This document shows, in pieces, positions 1 to 12,041 of a stretch of DNA of 34,463 bases. The stretch is from an uncultured Desulfobulbaceae bacterium (GTDB lineage Bacteria > Desulfobacterota > Desulfobulbia > Desulfobulbales > Desulfocapsaceae): positions 1 through 34,463 of the forward strand of contig CAKZOA010000474.1 of assembly GCA_937132035.1 (NCBI GenBank). The letters are read 5' to 3'. Both the position numbers and the translations under genes were made by a program. Position 1 is the first letter of the stretch, and the number at the start of each line of letters is the position of its first letter. Below the pieces are notes generated by a model. The model was not told the DNA's origin. It did no database searches and worked only from the letters and a program-made list of their open reading frames with translations.

Positions 1-426
1 GCCCTTGACCCAGGGATCGGCTTTTGTCACTTCCAGATTGACGAAAATGGGAAGGCTGACGTCGATAGGCTTATCGTCGAAAAACAGGACCTGGATATCC
101 ATATTGTCAACCATGAAGTTGACATTGTCGCCAAGGTGGTCGCTGGTGATAAACAGCTGGTCGTAGGACTCGGTGTCCATGAAATGATACTCATCACCCT
201 GATTATAGAGATACTGCATCTTGCGCTCTTCCAGGGCCGGCTTTTCAAACTTGTCGTTTGAACGGTAGGTCTGGGTAAACTGATTGCCGGTTATCATATT
301 ACGCATTTTACACCGATAGAGCGCCTGGCCCTTGCCCGGTTTGGAAAATTCAAATTCGGTGAGGATATAGGGTTCATTGTCAATTTGGATTTTTAATCCT
401 TTGCGTAAGTCTGAAGCGCTGTACAT
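1..426 (-). CDS. efp: Elongation factor P, 3'-truncated by window edge
   Basis: Manual reverse translation from the ATG at 424-426 gives MYSASDLRKGLKIQIDNEPYILTEFEFSKPGKGQALYRCKMRNMITGNQFTQTYRSNDKFEKPALEERKMQYLYNQGDEYHFMD..., a clear EF-P sequence. It is open at base 1, so it is absent from the ORF track. Confidence 0.93.
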   Translation of the reverse strand, partial: MYSASDLRKGLKIQIDNEPYILTEFEFSKPGKGQALYRCKMRNMITGNQFTQTYRSNDKFEKPALEERKMQYLYNQGDEYHFMDTESYDQLFITSDHLGDNVNFMVDNMDIQVLFFDDKPIDVSLPIFVNLEVTKADPWVKG

Positions 427-671
427 TCCTGTCTCCGTGTAATCCGGCAGGGCCGGTTGCTGATGTTTGAAGAGTTTTTCCGGGGCCGCTGCGCCCATGA
501 AGATCCGCGTTGCAGGGCCGTATGCAGGCCCCCACTATACCTGCCACGGACTAATTTCTGCAATACCAAATCTGTCAAGCTGAAAAAGAATGGGGACGAA
601 ACGACAGCCCTGTCCGCTGACGCATTTACGCCATCCATAACTTTTTCCATGCTTGAGCTAGCCATGATATG

Positions 672-703
672 TATAATATATGTTTTTGAACCACCATAAG
701 GAG
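672..703 (+). promoter_or_regulatory. Candidate -10 (TATAAT, 672-677) and Shine-Dalgarno (AAGGAG, 698-703) for the yfcE-like gene
   Basis: Perfect TATAAT about 30 bp before the ATG at 708 and AAGGAG a few bases upstream of it; no convincing -35 at 16-18 bp. Confidence 0.35.
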
Positions 704-707
704 TCAC

Positions 708-1205
708 ATGGTACGGGCCGGAATTCTCTCAGACACCCACCTGGAGGAACCCACACATGAATTTTGCGACATGGCGGCGAGAGCCTTTGCTGACTGCGAT
801 ATCATTTTCCATGCCGGCGACATAACCGGCATGGCCATCCTTGAGCATTTCACCCGGGCCACCGTCCATGCCGTCTCCGGCAATATGTGCGGCCACCGGC
901 TGCAGACTGTGCTGCCCCGGCAGAAAAAGGTGATCATCGACAACCAGGTTATCGGTCTCTGTCACGGAACCGGCCCACGCTTCAACATCGAGGAGCGGGT
1001 ATGGGCGCTCTTCCCCGATGCCGACTGCATAATATACGGTCATACCCACCAGCCTGTCTGCGAATCCAAGGGCGGGGTGCTGTTCATCAATCCCGGCAGT
1101 TTCCAGTGCACCTCCCGCCACGGTGCTCCCGCATCCTATTGTATCTTGGATATCTCCGCCAAAGGTCTCAAGGCACAACTTAAACATATCAGGGTGCGAA
1201 CATGA
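708..1205 (+). CDS. YfcE/MJ0936-type metallophosphoesterase
   Basis: 165 aa with GILSDTHLE, FHAGDI, VSGNMC and GHTHQP metallophosphoesterase motifs. Confidence 0.88.
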   Translation: MVRAGILSDTHLEEPTHEFCDMAARAFADCDIIFHAGDITGMAILEHFTRATVHAVSGNMCGHRLQTVLPRQKKVIIDNQVIGLCHGTGPRFNIEERVWALFPDADCIIYGHTHQPVCESKGGVLFINPGSFQCTSRHGAPASYCILDISAKGLKAQLKHIRVRT

Positions 1206-1690
1206 AAACACTGTGGACGCCATGGCGAATGGAATACGTTAAAGGTGAAGCGCCGTCATTCTCCGGCTGTCTTTTCGAACCTCCCGGCAACAGTCGTCGT
1301 GACAGAGAGCATCTCATGCTGTACCGTAACGAGACGGTGGTGGTTCTGCTCAACCGCTTCCCCTATGCCCACGGCCATCTCCTCATAGCTCCCAGGCGCC
1401 ACATCGCCACACTGACGGAACTCGATGCAAACGAAGCCCACGCGCTCATGGATATGGTGCAGAAATGCACACACATACTTGGCCAGCTCCTGAACTGCGA
1501 CGGTTTCAATATCGGCTGCAACATTGGCGAAATCGCCGGAGCCGGCGTCGCCGACCATCTCCACTTTCATGTTGTCCCGCGCTGGCAGGGGGATCATAAC
1601 TACATGGCCGTAGTCGCCGAAATCCGCACCATTCCCGAACATATAGAAAACACCTACGACGCCTTTGTCGCAAAGTTCGACCGCCTCTAA
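1202..1690 (+). CDS. HIT family (histidine triad) hydrolase
   Basis: 162 aa with HIT motif HLHFHVVPRW; overlaps the preceding gene by ATGA (4 bp). Confidence 0.9.
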   Translation: MKTLWTPWRMEYVKGEAPSFSGCLFEPPGNSRRDREHLMLYRNETVVVLLNRFPYAHGHLLIAPRRHIATLTELDANEAHALMDMVQKCTHILGQLLNCDGFNIGCNIGEIAGAGVADHLHFHVVPRWQGDHNYMAVVAEIRTIPEHIENTYDAFVAKFDRL

Positions 1691-4370
1691 CCCGATACCA
1701 CGCCACAGCGATATGACACGGTCAGTTAAACTCACACCCATGATGCAGCAATATCTCGAGATCAAGGAGAAAAACCCCAACTCCATTCTTTTTTACCGCA
1801 TGGGGGATTTTTACGAGATGTTCTTTGACGATGCCGAACGGGCCTCGAAGATCCTGGGCATTACACTTACTTCTCGAAACAATAAGGGCGATGCCGCCAA
1901 GGTGCCGATGTGCGGCATTCCCTATCACGCCAGCCAGGGCTATATCGCCAAACTGGTACAAGCCGGACATCGGGTGGCTATCTGCGAGCAGGTCGAAACC
2001 CCGGCTGAAGCCAAGGGCATCGTCCGCCGGGAGGTTATCCGCACCATTTCGCCGGGTGTGGTCACCGACGACCAGCTGCTTGATGGCAAATCCAACAATT
2101 TCGTCGCCGCCATCGACCACAGGTCAGCAGGCGACAGGGAACTGTTCGGTCTGGCTTTTCTCGATCTCTCCACCGGTAAATTTCTCGTTGGTGAATTCAC
2201 CGACAGCGGCGACGGATACGAAAACGTCCTCGACCAGCTTTGTCGTCTGGCCCCGGCAGAACTGCTCGTCAACGCCGGCGACAGCGAGAGCCTGCACGAG
2301 CTTTTAAGCCTTGCTCCAACCCTTTTGCCGGGCCTCTGTATCACCGAACGCGACGATGAACTCTTCCACCAGCCCACCTGCCGGCAGAGCCTGCTCGAGC
2401 ACTTCGGCGTAATCAACCTCTCGGGCTTCGGCTGCGAAGCGATGAACTGCGGAATCGTCGCCGCCGGCGTTCTCCTCGAATATGTCCATGAGATGCAAAA
2501 AAGCGCCGTCGACCATATCGAAACCATCGCTCCCATCGACCTCGACACCATCCTGCTTATAGACGACTCCTCGCGCAGGAACCTTGAGCTTACCCAGACT
2601 ATAATCGGCAGCAGCCGCGAAGGCTCGCTGCTCTCCGTTCTCGACCGGACCTCCACGCCGATGGGAGCGCGGCTGCTCAAAGAAAGTCTGCTTTTTCCTC
2701 TCCGGGATGTAGCGACCATCAACCTTCGGCTCGACGCCGTCGATTTTCTCTACAAAAACAATCAGCTGCGTCTTGACATGAGAAAGGCCCTCGACGCCAT
2801 CTATGATATAGAACGGCTCAACAGCAGAATGGTGCTGGGCAGCGGTAATGCCAGGGACATGCTGGCTCTCAAGCACTCCCTGGCCGGACTACCCCTTCTC
2901 AAAGAACTGATAGGCCGGTGCACAACCGCAGATACCCAGGAAATAGCCTCCCGGTTCGAAACTCTCGACGATATTTTCGGTCTGCTCGATGAAGCAATTC
3001 ATGAAGAGCCCCCCGTGACACTGCGGGAGGGTAATCTGATCAAAAAAGGGTACCACAGCGAACTTGATGAGCTCGTCCACCTGCTCCGCGACGGCAAGCA
3101 GCTGATCCTTGAGCTCGAAGCCACTGAGCGTCAGGCCACCGGCATCCCCAAATTGAAAATCGGCTACAACAAGGTCTTCGGCTACTACCTGGAAGTGAGC
3201 AAGGTGCACGCCGACAAGATCCCCGAGCACTATATCCGCAAACAGACCCTGGTCAACGCCGAGCGCTTCATCACCCCCGAACTGAAGGATTTCGAGAACA
3301 AGGTGGTCAGCGCCCAGGAACGCAGACTCGAACTTGAATACCAGCTCTTCACCGACATCCGTAACCACCTGGGAAAAGAGAGTTCCAGACTGCTCAGGAT
3401 CGCCGGATTGCTGGCACGGATCGATTTCCATGCCACCATGGCGGAAATGGCCCACCTTTGCCACTACAGACGCCCGGTCGTCGACGCCGGTGAGGAGATC
3501 ATCATCACCGAGGGCCGACATCCGGTTATAGAACAATCGCTGCCCAGCGGTAAATTCGTGCCCAACGACATCAGCCTCAATCAGAAGAGCGACGAACTCA
3601 TTATCATCACCGGCCCCAACATGGCCGGTAAATCAACCGTTCTGCGTCAGACGGCCCTGATTGTCCTGATGGCCCAGATGGGCAGTTTCGTGCCGGCCGA
3701 GGAGGCGCGGATAGGCGTTGTCGATAAGATTTTCACCCGCGTTGGTGCCATGGACGATCTGCGCCGCGGCCAATCCACATTCATGGTGGAGATGAACGAA
3801 ACCGCCAACATACTCAACAACGCCACCAGCAAAAGCCTGGTCATCCTCGATGAGATCGGCCGCGGCACCTCCACCTACGACGGACTCGCCATTGCCTGGG
3901 CCGTCGCCGAGCATCTGGTGGAAAAAGATGGCAAGGGCATCAAGACCCTTTTCGCCACTCACTATCACGAACTGACGGAGCTTGCCCGCGAGCAGGAGCG
4001 CGTTCAGAATTTTTCCATTGCCGTACGTGAATGGAACGACACCATTATCTTCCTGCACAAACTGGTACGCGGAGGCACCAATCGCAGCTATGGCATCCAG
4101 GTTGCCGGCCTGGCGGGGGTGCCGGACAGGGTTGTCGAACGGGCCAAGGCCATCATGCGCAGCATTGAAACAGGAGAACGGGCCGCTGCCGGCGGCTCCG
4201 CTCCGACAAAAACCGGCGGACGGAGAAAAAAACAGCCCAGTCAGCTGTCGCTCTTCGCATCTCCCTCCGATCCCCTGCGCGACTATCTGCGCAAAATCGA
4301 CATCGACGATCTCAGCCCGCGCCAGGCCCTGGAAATCCTCTACGAACTCGAAAAAATAGCCTCCTCGTGA
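1665..4370 (+). CDS. mutS: DNA mismatch repair protein MutS (start may be 1713, MTRSVKLTPMMQQY)
   Basis: ~900 aa; N-terminal MMQQYLEIKEKNPNSILFYRMGDFYEMF, Walker A GPNMAGKST, Walker B LVILDEIGRGTSTYDG. Confidence 0.97.
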   Translation: MSQSSTASNPIPRHSDMTRSVKLTPMMQQYLEIKEKNPNSILFYRMGDFYEMFFDDAERASKILGITLTSRNNKGDAAKVPMCGIPYHASQGYIAKLVQAGHRVAICEQVETPAEAKGIVRREVIRTISPGVVTDDQLLDGKSNNFVAAIDHRSAGDRELFGLAFLDLSTGKFLVGEFTDSGDGYENVLDQLCRLAPAELLVNAGDSESLHELLSLAPTLLPGLCITERDDELFHQPTCRQSLLEHFGVINLSGFGCEAMNCGIVAAGVLLEYVHEMQKSAVDHIETIAPIDLDTILLIDDSSRRNLELTQTIIGSSREGSLLSVLDRTSTPMGARLLKESLLFPLRDVATINLRLDAVDFLYKNNQLRLDMRKALDAIYDIERLNSRMVLGSGNARDMLALKHSLAGLPLLKELIGRCTTADTQEIASRFETLDDIFGLLDEAIHEEPPVTLREGNLIKKGYHSELDELVHLLRDGKQLILELEATERQATGIPKLKIGYNKVFGYYLEVSKVHADKIPEHYIRKQTLVNAERFITPELKDFENKVVSAQERRLELEYQLFTDIRNHLGKESSRLLRIAGLLARIDFHATMAEMAHLCHYRRPVVDAGEEIIITEGRHPVIEQSLPSGKFVPNDISLNQKSDELIIITGPNMAGKSTVLRQTALIVLMAQMGSFVPAEEARIGVVDKIFTRVGAMDDLRRGQSTFMVEMNETANILNNATSKSLVILDEIGRGTSTYDGLAIAWAVAEHLVEKDGKGIKTLFATHYHELTELAREQERVQNFSIAVREWNDTIIFLHKLVRGGTNRSYGIQVAGLAGVPDRVVERAKAIMRSIETGERAAAGGSAPTKTGGRRKKQPSQLSLFASPSDPLRDYLRKIDIDDLSPRQALEILYELEKIASS

Positions 4371-4415
4371 CATCGCCTTTTTAACCAGACGATCAGCTGT
4401 TTCCGTTGTCTGAGC

Positions 4416-5597
4416 TCATCCGCGGTAGGCCGGGATACCGGTCACTTCCTGACCGATAATCAGGGTGTGCATATCGTGGGTACCCTCATAGGTATAGACC
4501 GATTCGAGATTATTCATATGTCGCATGATCGGATATTCGCCCATGATGCCATTGGCACCCAGCATCGCTCTGGCCTTTCTGGCAATTTCAATGGCTATAT
4601 TGACATTGTTCATCTTGGCCATCGACACCTGGGCCGGTGAATATTTTTCTTCATCTTTGAGCCTGCCAAGCTGGTAGGCCAAAAGCTGCCCTTTGGTCAG
4701 TTCGGTGACCATCTCCGCAAGTTTTCGCTGCTGCAGCTGGAACGAAGCGATGGGCCTGTCGAACTGGATTCGTGAACCGGCATAGTCGAGTGCGGTCTGG
4801 TAGCAGTTGTCAGCCGCCCCCAGCGCTCCCCAGGCTATACCGTAACGCGCCTGGGTAAGACAGCTGAGCGGTGCTTTCAAGCTCGTGGCATTGGGCAGCA
4901 GAGAGCGGCGTTCACCGACAATGACATTGTCGAAGACCAGCTCGGATGTCACCGAGGCACGCAGGCTCCATTTGCCCTTCATACGGGGAGCCGTAAAGCC
5001 CTTAGTGCCCTTCTCCACCAGAAAACCACGCACTCCGTCCTCCGTCTGCGCCCATACCACAGCGACATCGGCTATGGAACCATTGGTGATCCACATCTTG
5101 GCGCCGTTGATGCACCAGGTGCCGTCACCATTGCGTACGGCCCTGGTCTTCATTCCAGAAGGATTGGAGCCGAAATCGGGCTCTGTCAATCCGAAACATC
5201 CGACGGCATCGCCTGCGGCCATGCGGGGCAGCCATCGCTTTTTCTGTTCTTCGGAACCGTAGGTGAATATTGGATACATCACCAGCGAGCCCTGCACCGA
5301 CGCAAAACTGCGCATGCCGGAGTCGCCGCGCTCCAGTTCATACATGAGCAGCCCATAGGCTATGTTGGAAAGGCCGGCGCAGCCGTAGTCCTCCGGCAAG
5401 GTTGGTCCGAGAAAGCCCAATTCCCCCATTTCACCAATCAGCTGTTCGGGAAATTCTTCGCGCTGAGCATAATCGTCGATTATCGGCAGAACTTTTTCAT
5501 TAACGAAGTCCCTGGCCGTCTCGCGCACGAGCCGCTCTTCGTCGCTGAACTGCTCGGTGAGCCTCATATAGTCCGTCATCTCTCTTGTATTGCTCAT
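4416..5597 (-). CDS. Acyl-CoA dehydrogenase, glutaryl-CoA dehydrogenase-like
   Basis: ORF 4416..5666; the preferred start is MSNTREMTDYM at 5597. Acyl-CoA dehydrogenase motifs CFGLTEPDFGSNP, IQFDRPIASFQLQQ, GANGIMGEYPIMRHMNNLESVYTYEGTHDMHTLIIG. Confidence 0.88.
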   Translation of the reverse strand: MSNTREMTDYMRLTEQFSDEERLVRETARDFVNEKVLPIIDDYAQREEFPEQLIGEMGELGFLGPTLPEDYGCAGLSNIAYGLLMYELERGDSGMRSFASVQGSLVMYPIFTYGSEEQKKRWLPRMAAGDAVGCFGLTEPDFGSNPSGMKTRAVRNGDGTWCINGAKMWITNGSIADVAVVWAQTEDGVRGFLVEKGTKGFTAPRMKGKWSLRASVTSELVFDNVIVGERRSLLPNATSLKAPLSCLTQARYGIAWGALGAADNCYQTALDYAGSRIQFDRPIASFQLQQRKLAEMVTELTKGQLLAYQLGRLKDEEKYSPAQVSMAKMNNVNIAIEIARKARAMLGANGIMGEYPIMRHMNNLESVYTYEGTHDMHTLIIGQEVTGIPAYRG

Positions 5598-5805
5598 AAT
5601 CTCTCCTCCAGAGAAGGCTCTTCTATTGGGTCGCTGGCGACCGCTTATGACAGAAAAACGGCACAACAGCGTCAGCCCTTCTGCCAGTGATAATCTTTTC
5701 TGTTTGTTTTTTTGGCCATAACCAATTATTTTACCACAGTATGCTTAAGCACCTTGAACCGCTATGATGCCAACCACTGGCATTATACATCCTCTGTAAT
5801 ACTTA

Positions 5806-7593
5806 ATGATCCGATTCCGCACACCGCTACTTCTCCTCATTCTCCTTAGCCTGTTTTTTCTGCCGGCTATTGCCGCTGAAACAGGTGATGCCTTTCCGAC
5901 AACTATACAGGATCGCTATCATAAATCGAAATTTTTTTATAAACAGCTTGAAACTAATCCCACACTTGGCAACCAACGCCAGATGTGGTTGAAGTCAACC
6001 CGCAATTTCAGAAAGGTGTATCTGGCCAATCCCAAATCGGAACTGGCACCTGCCTCGCTTTTCATGCTTGGAAAAAATTATCGACGCATGTATGAGAAAT
6101 TCGGCCGGAAGAGCGACCTCCAGGAAGCTATTGGCTATTACCGCGATTGCGCCAGTCTCTTTCCCCACCACCGCCTTGCTGATGATTCCCTCTACCTCCT
6201 TGGAATTCTTTTCAACGATATTCTCGATGAGCCCCGGACGGCAGCCCGATATTTCAGCGACGTGGTCTCCCGCTACCCGCAGGGAGACATGCACCCCCAG
6301 GCCGCCACCTCCCTCAAAACCCTCTCCAGCAAATACGATATAGCCCTGCCCGAGATCATGATCAGCGGCAGCAACCACAAGAAACTCACCAATGTGCTCC
6401 CTGTCAAATACTGGTCTTCCAACGACTACAGCCGTGTCATCATCAAGGCCTCCGGACCGGTCACCTATTCGGCACAGCTGCTTGAGAAAAGCAGTAATAC
6501 TCCCCGCAGGCTCTATATCGACTTTCAAAACAGCTATATTGAACCACGCTACAGGACTCCCATACCCATTACAGACGGACTGCTCAAACGCATTCGTACT
6601 GGCCAGTATACCCAGGAAACCGTACGCGTCGTCCTCGACATTGAAACCATTTCCTCCTACAAAATTTTCAGCCTCCCCGATCCGTTCCGCGTAGTCATCG
6701 ATGTTCGCGGCAAAGAGCGTCCGGAATTGCAGCCTGAGAGCAGCAAGCCTGTAAAAGCACTGCACAAGCCCTCCCTGAAGAATGGTCAAATCATCGTTTT
6801 ACGAACGCAGAAAAAGCACAGAGCCGCCGGCACAGCGGCTCCACCAACCAGGGAGGAAGATGACCTCGACAGCTCTCCCGAACTGTCCCTGGCACAACAG
6901 CTCGGACTCGGTGTGGCCAAAATCGTCATCGACCCGGGACACGGTGGCCGCGACCCTGGTGCCATAGCCAATGGCCTTAAGGAAAAGGACATCGTCCTCA
7001 GGCTTGCCAAGAAGCTCAAAGACACCCTGGAGCGCTCCCTGGGCTGTGAGGTTGTGCTGACTCGCGACAGCGACAGATATATCTCCCTGGAAGAAAGGAC
7101 CGCCATCGCCAACGGTAACAACGCCGACCTCTTCCTCTCGCTGCACGTCAATGCTCACCCAAGGCCCACCGTAAATGGGCTTGAAACCTACTTCCTTAAT
7201 CTGTCAAGCAACCCGGAAGCGATGCGGGTCGCCGCCTTCGAAAACGCCACATCTGAGCTGCAGATGAGTGATCTTCAGGATGTACTCTCCGATATCATGA
7301 AAAATTCCAAAATAGAGGAATCCTCCCGACTCGCCCACAATGTTCACTCGACCCTGATTACCGGCCTCCATGAAAGCGACCTCACCCTCAAGGATCTTGG
7401 CGTCAAGCAGGCTCCATTTTATGTTCTTATTGGTGCCGAAATGCCGGCAATTCTTATTGAGATTGCCTTCATCAGCAATGCCGGCGAGGCGAGAAAGCTC
7501 AACGACGATGGCTTTCTCAACTCATCGGCGGCTGGCATAGTCCGTGGAATACGGAGCTATATCGACTCTAACAGCGCCCGGCTTTCTTTCTAA
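5806..7593 (+). CDS. N-acetylmuramoyl-L-alanine amidase with N-terminal TPR-like region, AMIN domain and amidase_3 catalytic domain
   Basis: Signal peptide, TPR-like repeats (EAIGYYRDCASLFPHHRLADDSLYLLG), AMIN-like segment, then VIDPGHGGRDPGAI, SLHVNAHP, ILIEIAFISNAGE. Confidence 0.9.
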   Translation: MIRFRTPLLLLILLSLFFLPAIAAETGDAFPTTIQDRYHKSKFFYKQLETNPTLGNQRQMWLKSTRNFRKVYLANPKSELAPASLFMLGKNYRRMYEKFGRKSDLQEAIGYYRDCASLFPHHRLADDSLYLLGILFNDILDEPRTAARYFSDVVSRYPQGDMHPQAATSLKTLSSKYDIALPEIMISGSNHKKLTNVLPVKYWSSNDYSRVIIKASGPVTYSAQLLEKSSNTPRRLYIDFQNSYIEPRYRTPIPITDGLLKRIRTGQYTQETVRVVLDIETISSYKIFSLPDPFRVVIDVRGKERPELQPESSKPVKALHKPSLKNGQIIVLRTQKKHRAAGTAAPPTREEDDLDSSPELSLAQQLGLGVAKIVIDPGHGGRDPGAIANGLKEKDIVLRLAKKLKDTLERSLGCEVVLTRDSDRYISLEERTAIANGNNADLFLSLHVNAHPRPTVNGLETYFLNLSSNPEAMRVAAFENATSELQMSDLQDVLSDIMKNSKIEESSRLAHNVHSTLITGLHESDLTLKDLGVKQAPFYVLIGAEMPAILIEIAFISNAGEARKLNDDGFLNSSAAGIVRGIRSYIDSNSARLSF

Positions 7594-7640
7594 GTCAAAC
7601 CCTGCCTCAAAAATACGGTTCATCGAATCGTCCATTTTTC

Positions 7641-7720
7641 AAGATATATCCAAAGCGCATAAACCACAAAGGGGGCAATCTCCGAAGAGATGCCCCCTTT
7701 GTGGTGCGTCAATATATCTT
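7641..7720. terminator. Long nested hairpin / candidate bidirectional terminator between convergent amidase and atpC
   Basis: Core ACCACAAAGGGGGCA (7663-7677) pairs perfectly with TGCCCCCTTTGTGGT (7691-7705), inner TCTC-CGAA-GAGA, and outer AAGATATAT (7641-7649) / ATATATCTT (7712-7720). Confidence 0.8.
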
Positions 7721-7729
7721 GTGGTACAG

Positions 7730-8143
7730 CTACATGGACCGTGAGGTCTTCAACCTGGCAAGCGCCCGCTGCAAGGCCGCCTCGGCCCGGGTGCGGTTGA
7801 GGCTCTCGTCATTCTGAGCGGCCTGGGCGAGGCGCTTTTCCGCTCTCTCCTTGGCTTTCATGGCCCGCTCGACATCTATCTGCGTCCCATATTCGGCACT
7901 CTCGACGAGGAAGGTGATTTTATTGTTGGACACTTCACAGAATCCCCCGCTTATCATGAGATTTTCCCTCTTATTGCCCTTTTCGTAGGACAACAGGCCG
8001 ATTTTCACGGTGGAGAGAAATGGCGCATGATTAGCGAGCACACCAAAATCACCTCCATAGCCGGGAGCGTTGACGATATCAACATCGTCGTTCACTACCG
8101 CCCCGGTGGGGGTGACTACTTCTAATCGTATCTGTTGTGCCAT
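7730..8143 (-). CDS. atpC: ATP synthase epsilon subunit
   Basis: [49 protein letters not shown]. Confidence 0.95.
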   Translation of the reverse strand: MAQQIRLEVVTPTGAVVNDDVDIVNAPGYGGDFGVLANHAPFLSTVKIGLLSYEKGNKRENLMISGGFCEVSNNKITFLVESAEYGTQIDVERAMKAKERAEKRLAQAAQNDESLNRTRAEAALQRALARLKTSRSM

Positions 8144-8167
8144 TGATTCGACTCCTCTGAATTGCGT

Positions 8168-9583
<1,416 letters not shown>

Positions 9584-9628
9584 TTACCCCTCCTTGAAAA
9601 GTCTAAATTTTATACGATTTTGGATATA

Positions 9629-10498
9629 TTATTTTAGGGCTTCGGCACCGCCAACGATATCCATGAGTTCTGCGGTAATAGCTGCCTGGCGAGCCTTGTT
9701 ATATACTATCGTCAGATTATCGACGATATCCTTACAGGCGTTGGTCGCGTTGTCCATTGCTGTCATGCGGGCCGCATGCTCACTTGCTCCGACCTCGAGC
9801 ATAGCCGCATATATCATGACATTGAGATAGAGCGGCTGCAACACGTCCATGATCTCCTCGGTGGAGGGCTCATAAATGTATTCACCGGATATCTTCTTCT
9901 GTTCAGCCTCTTCACTTTCTATGGGCTGCACGGGCAGGAAATGGGTAACCGCCGGTTTCTGCACAGCCACGGACTGGAATTCACCGTAGACTACTTCCAC
10001 TGTATCGGAATGTCCGTCGAGAAAGTTCTGGGATACATCGGTGGCGATCTCACGAGCGTTGAACATCTGAAATGAACTCATGATATCTGTGAACTGCTTG
10101 CGTACCTTGCCGGTTTTTCTTAATATCTGATAGCCTTTCTTGCCGACGCAGACAATGCTGACTGTTTTGCCCTCGCCTTCATACTTGGCCATCAGTTTTT
10201 CGACTTTGCGGATGATATTTGAGTTAAACGATCCGCAGAGACCGCGGTCGGAGGTTATGACGACGAGTTCAACGGTCTTGACCTCACGATTCTCCATAAG
10301 AGGAAAGTTGGTCGTATTGGCGCCACCAGAAAGATTCGACATCGCCTCGTTGAACTTGGAGGTATAGGGGCGGAAGGCCTCCATCTTCTCCTGGGCGCCT
10401 CGCAGTTTTGCCGAGGCGACCATGTTCATGGCTTTGGTGATCTGGGCCGTCTTCTTGACGCCCTGGATCTTCATTTGAACGTCTTTTAAACTGGGCAT
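9629..10498 (-). CDS. atpG: ATP synthase gamma subunit
   Basis: MPSLKDVQMKIQGVKKTAQITKAMNMVASAKLR and C-terminal ARMTAMDNATNACKDIVDNLTIVYNKARQAAITAELMDIVGGAEAL. Confidence 0.97.
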   Translation of the reverse strand: MPSLKDVQMKIQGVKKTAQITKAMNMVASAKLRGAQEKMEAFRPYTSKFNEAMSNLSGGANTTNFPLMENREVKTVELVVITSDRGLCGSFNSNIIRKVEKLMAKYEGEGKTVSIVCVGKKGYQILRKTGKVRKQFTDIMSSFQMFNAREIATDVSQNFLDGHSDTVEVVYGEFQSVAVQKPAVTHFLPVQPIESEEAEQKKISGEYIYEPSTEEIMDVLQPLYLNVMIYAAMLEVGASEHAARMTAMDNATNACKDIVDNLTIVYNKARQAAITAELMDIVGGAEALK

Positions 10499-10517
10499 AG
10501 CTTGGACCTATCTTTGA

Positions 10518-12041
10518 TTAGTTGAGACCCTTGGTCGCCTTGAATGTTTCACCAAAGCTGGTCAGTGCTTTATTCAGTTTCTCCTTGATCGGATCGGTGA
10601 ACTCTTTCTGCTCTTTCAAGTCAGAGAAGATGGAAGGATCGTTCGACTCAATGTAATTGTAGAGTTCCTGCTCGTAGTCGGCCAGGGTGTCCACCGGCAG
10701 CTTGTCGAGGTGGCCATTGGCACCGGAGTAAATGATGACAACCTGCTTTTCCATGGGCAGCGGCTGATACTGCGGCTGCTTGAGAATTTCGACCAGCCTC
10801 TCACCTCGGGTAAGCTGGGCCTGGGTCTTGGCATCAAGATCGGAACCGAAGGCGGCGAAAGCCGCGAGCTCACGATACTGGGCGAGATCGAGTCGCAGAG
10901 TACCCGCCACCTGCTTCATGGCCTTGACCTGAGCGGCGCCACCAACACGCGATACGGAGAGACCGACGTTGATCGCCGGTCGAACACCGGAGAAGAACAG
11001 GTTCGGCTCGAGATAGACCTGGCCGTCGGTGATGGAGATAACGTTTGTGGGAATAAAGGCGGAAACGTCACCGGCCTGGGTTTCGATGATCGGCAGGGCG
11101 GTAAGAGAACCGGCGCCGAGTTCGTCATTGAGCTTGGAGGCCCGCTCAAGCAGACGCGAGTGATTGAAGAAAATATCGCCGGGATAGGCTTCGCGTCCAG
11201 GAGGACGACGGAGAAGCAGAGAGAGTTCGCGATAGGATACGGCCTGCTTGGAAAGATCATCGTAGATGATCAGGGCGTGCTGACCGTTGTCACGGAAATA
11301 CTCGCCCATGGCGCAGCCGGCGAAGGGAGCGATGTACTGCATCGGCGCCGGATCAGAGGCACAGGCGGCGACAACCGTGGTATATTCCATGGCGCCGTGC
11401 TTGCGCAGGGCCTCGACCACCAGGGCTACCGTCGATTTTTTCTGGCCGACAGCGACATAGATGCAATGCACGTCGGTTTCTTTCTGGGCGATGATGGCAT
11501 CGACGCACAGAGCGGTTTTACCGATCTGACGATCGCCGATGATCAGCTCGCGCTGGCCGCGTCCAACCGGTGTCATGGCGTCAACTGCCTTGGCGCCGGT
11601 ATAGCAGGGCTCATGCACACCCTTCCGGGCGATAACGCCGGGGGCCAGAACCTCTATCTTGGAGGTCTGCTTGGCGTCTATGGCGCCCAGACCGTCGATG
11701 GGATAGCCGATACCGTCGACGACGCGGCCTTCCATTTCGGGGCCGACTGGAACCTCTGCGATGCGGTTGGTACGCTTGACAATGTCGCCTTCCTTGATCT
11801 TGTCAACGCTGCCGAGTACGGCGCAACCGACATTGTCTTCCTCGAGGTTGAGGGCAAGACCCATGATGCCGCCGGGAAACTCAAGAAGCTCCAGGGCCAT
11901 ACAGTTTCTCACTCCATATACACGAGCAATACCGTCACCGACAGAGATAACCGTTCCTGTCTCGCTCAGGTCAATACTTGTCTCGTACTCCCCAATCTGG
12001 TCTTTGATAATCTGACTGATTTCTTCGGCTTTGATCTGCAT
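10518..12041 (-). CDS. atpA: ATP synthase alpha subunit
   Basis: [10 protein letters not shown]-loop, alpha-type [28 protein letters not shown]. Confidence 0.98.
   Translation of the reverse strand: MQIKAEEISQIIKDQIGEYETSIDLSETGTVISVGDGIARVYGVRNCMALELLEFPGGIMGLALNLEEDNVGCAVLGSVDKIKEGDIVKRTNRIAEVPVGPEMEGRVVDGIGYPIDGLGAIDAKQTSKIEVLAPGVIARKGVHEPCYTGAKAVDAMTPVGRGQRELIIGDRQIGKTALCVDAIIAQKETDVHCIYVAVGQKKSTVALVVEALRKHGAMEYTTVVAACASDPAPMQYIAPFAGCAMGEYFRDNGQHALIIYDDLSKQAVSYRELSLLLRRPPGREAYPGDIFFNHSRLLERASKLNDELGAGSLTALPIIETQAGDVSAFIPTNVISITDGQVYLEPNLFFSGVRPAINVGLSVSRVGGAAQVKAMKQVAGTLRLDLAQYRELAAFAAFGSDLDAKTQAQLTRGERLVEILKQPQYQPLPMEKQVVIIYSGANGHLDKLPVDTLADYEQELYNYIESNDPSIFSDLKEQKEFTDPIKEKLNKALTSFGETFKATKGLN

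Noticed and set aside
27-248. 73-aa minus ORF at the window start
   Set aside because: Wrong frame within efp; the true EF-P frame is open at the window edge and so missing from the track.
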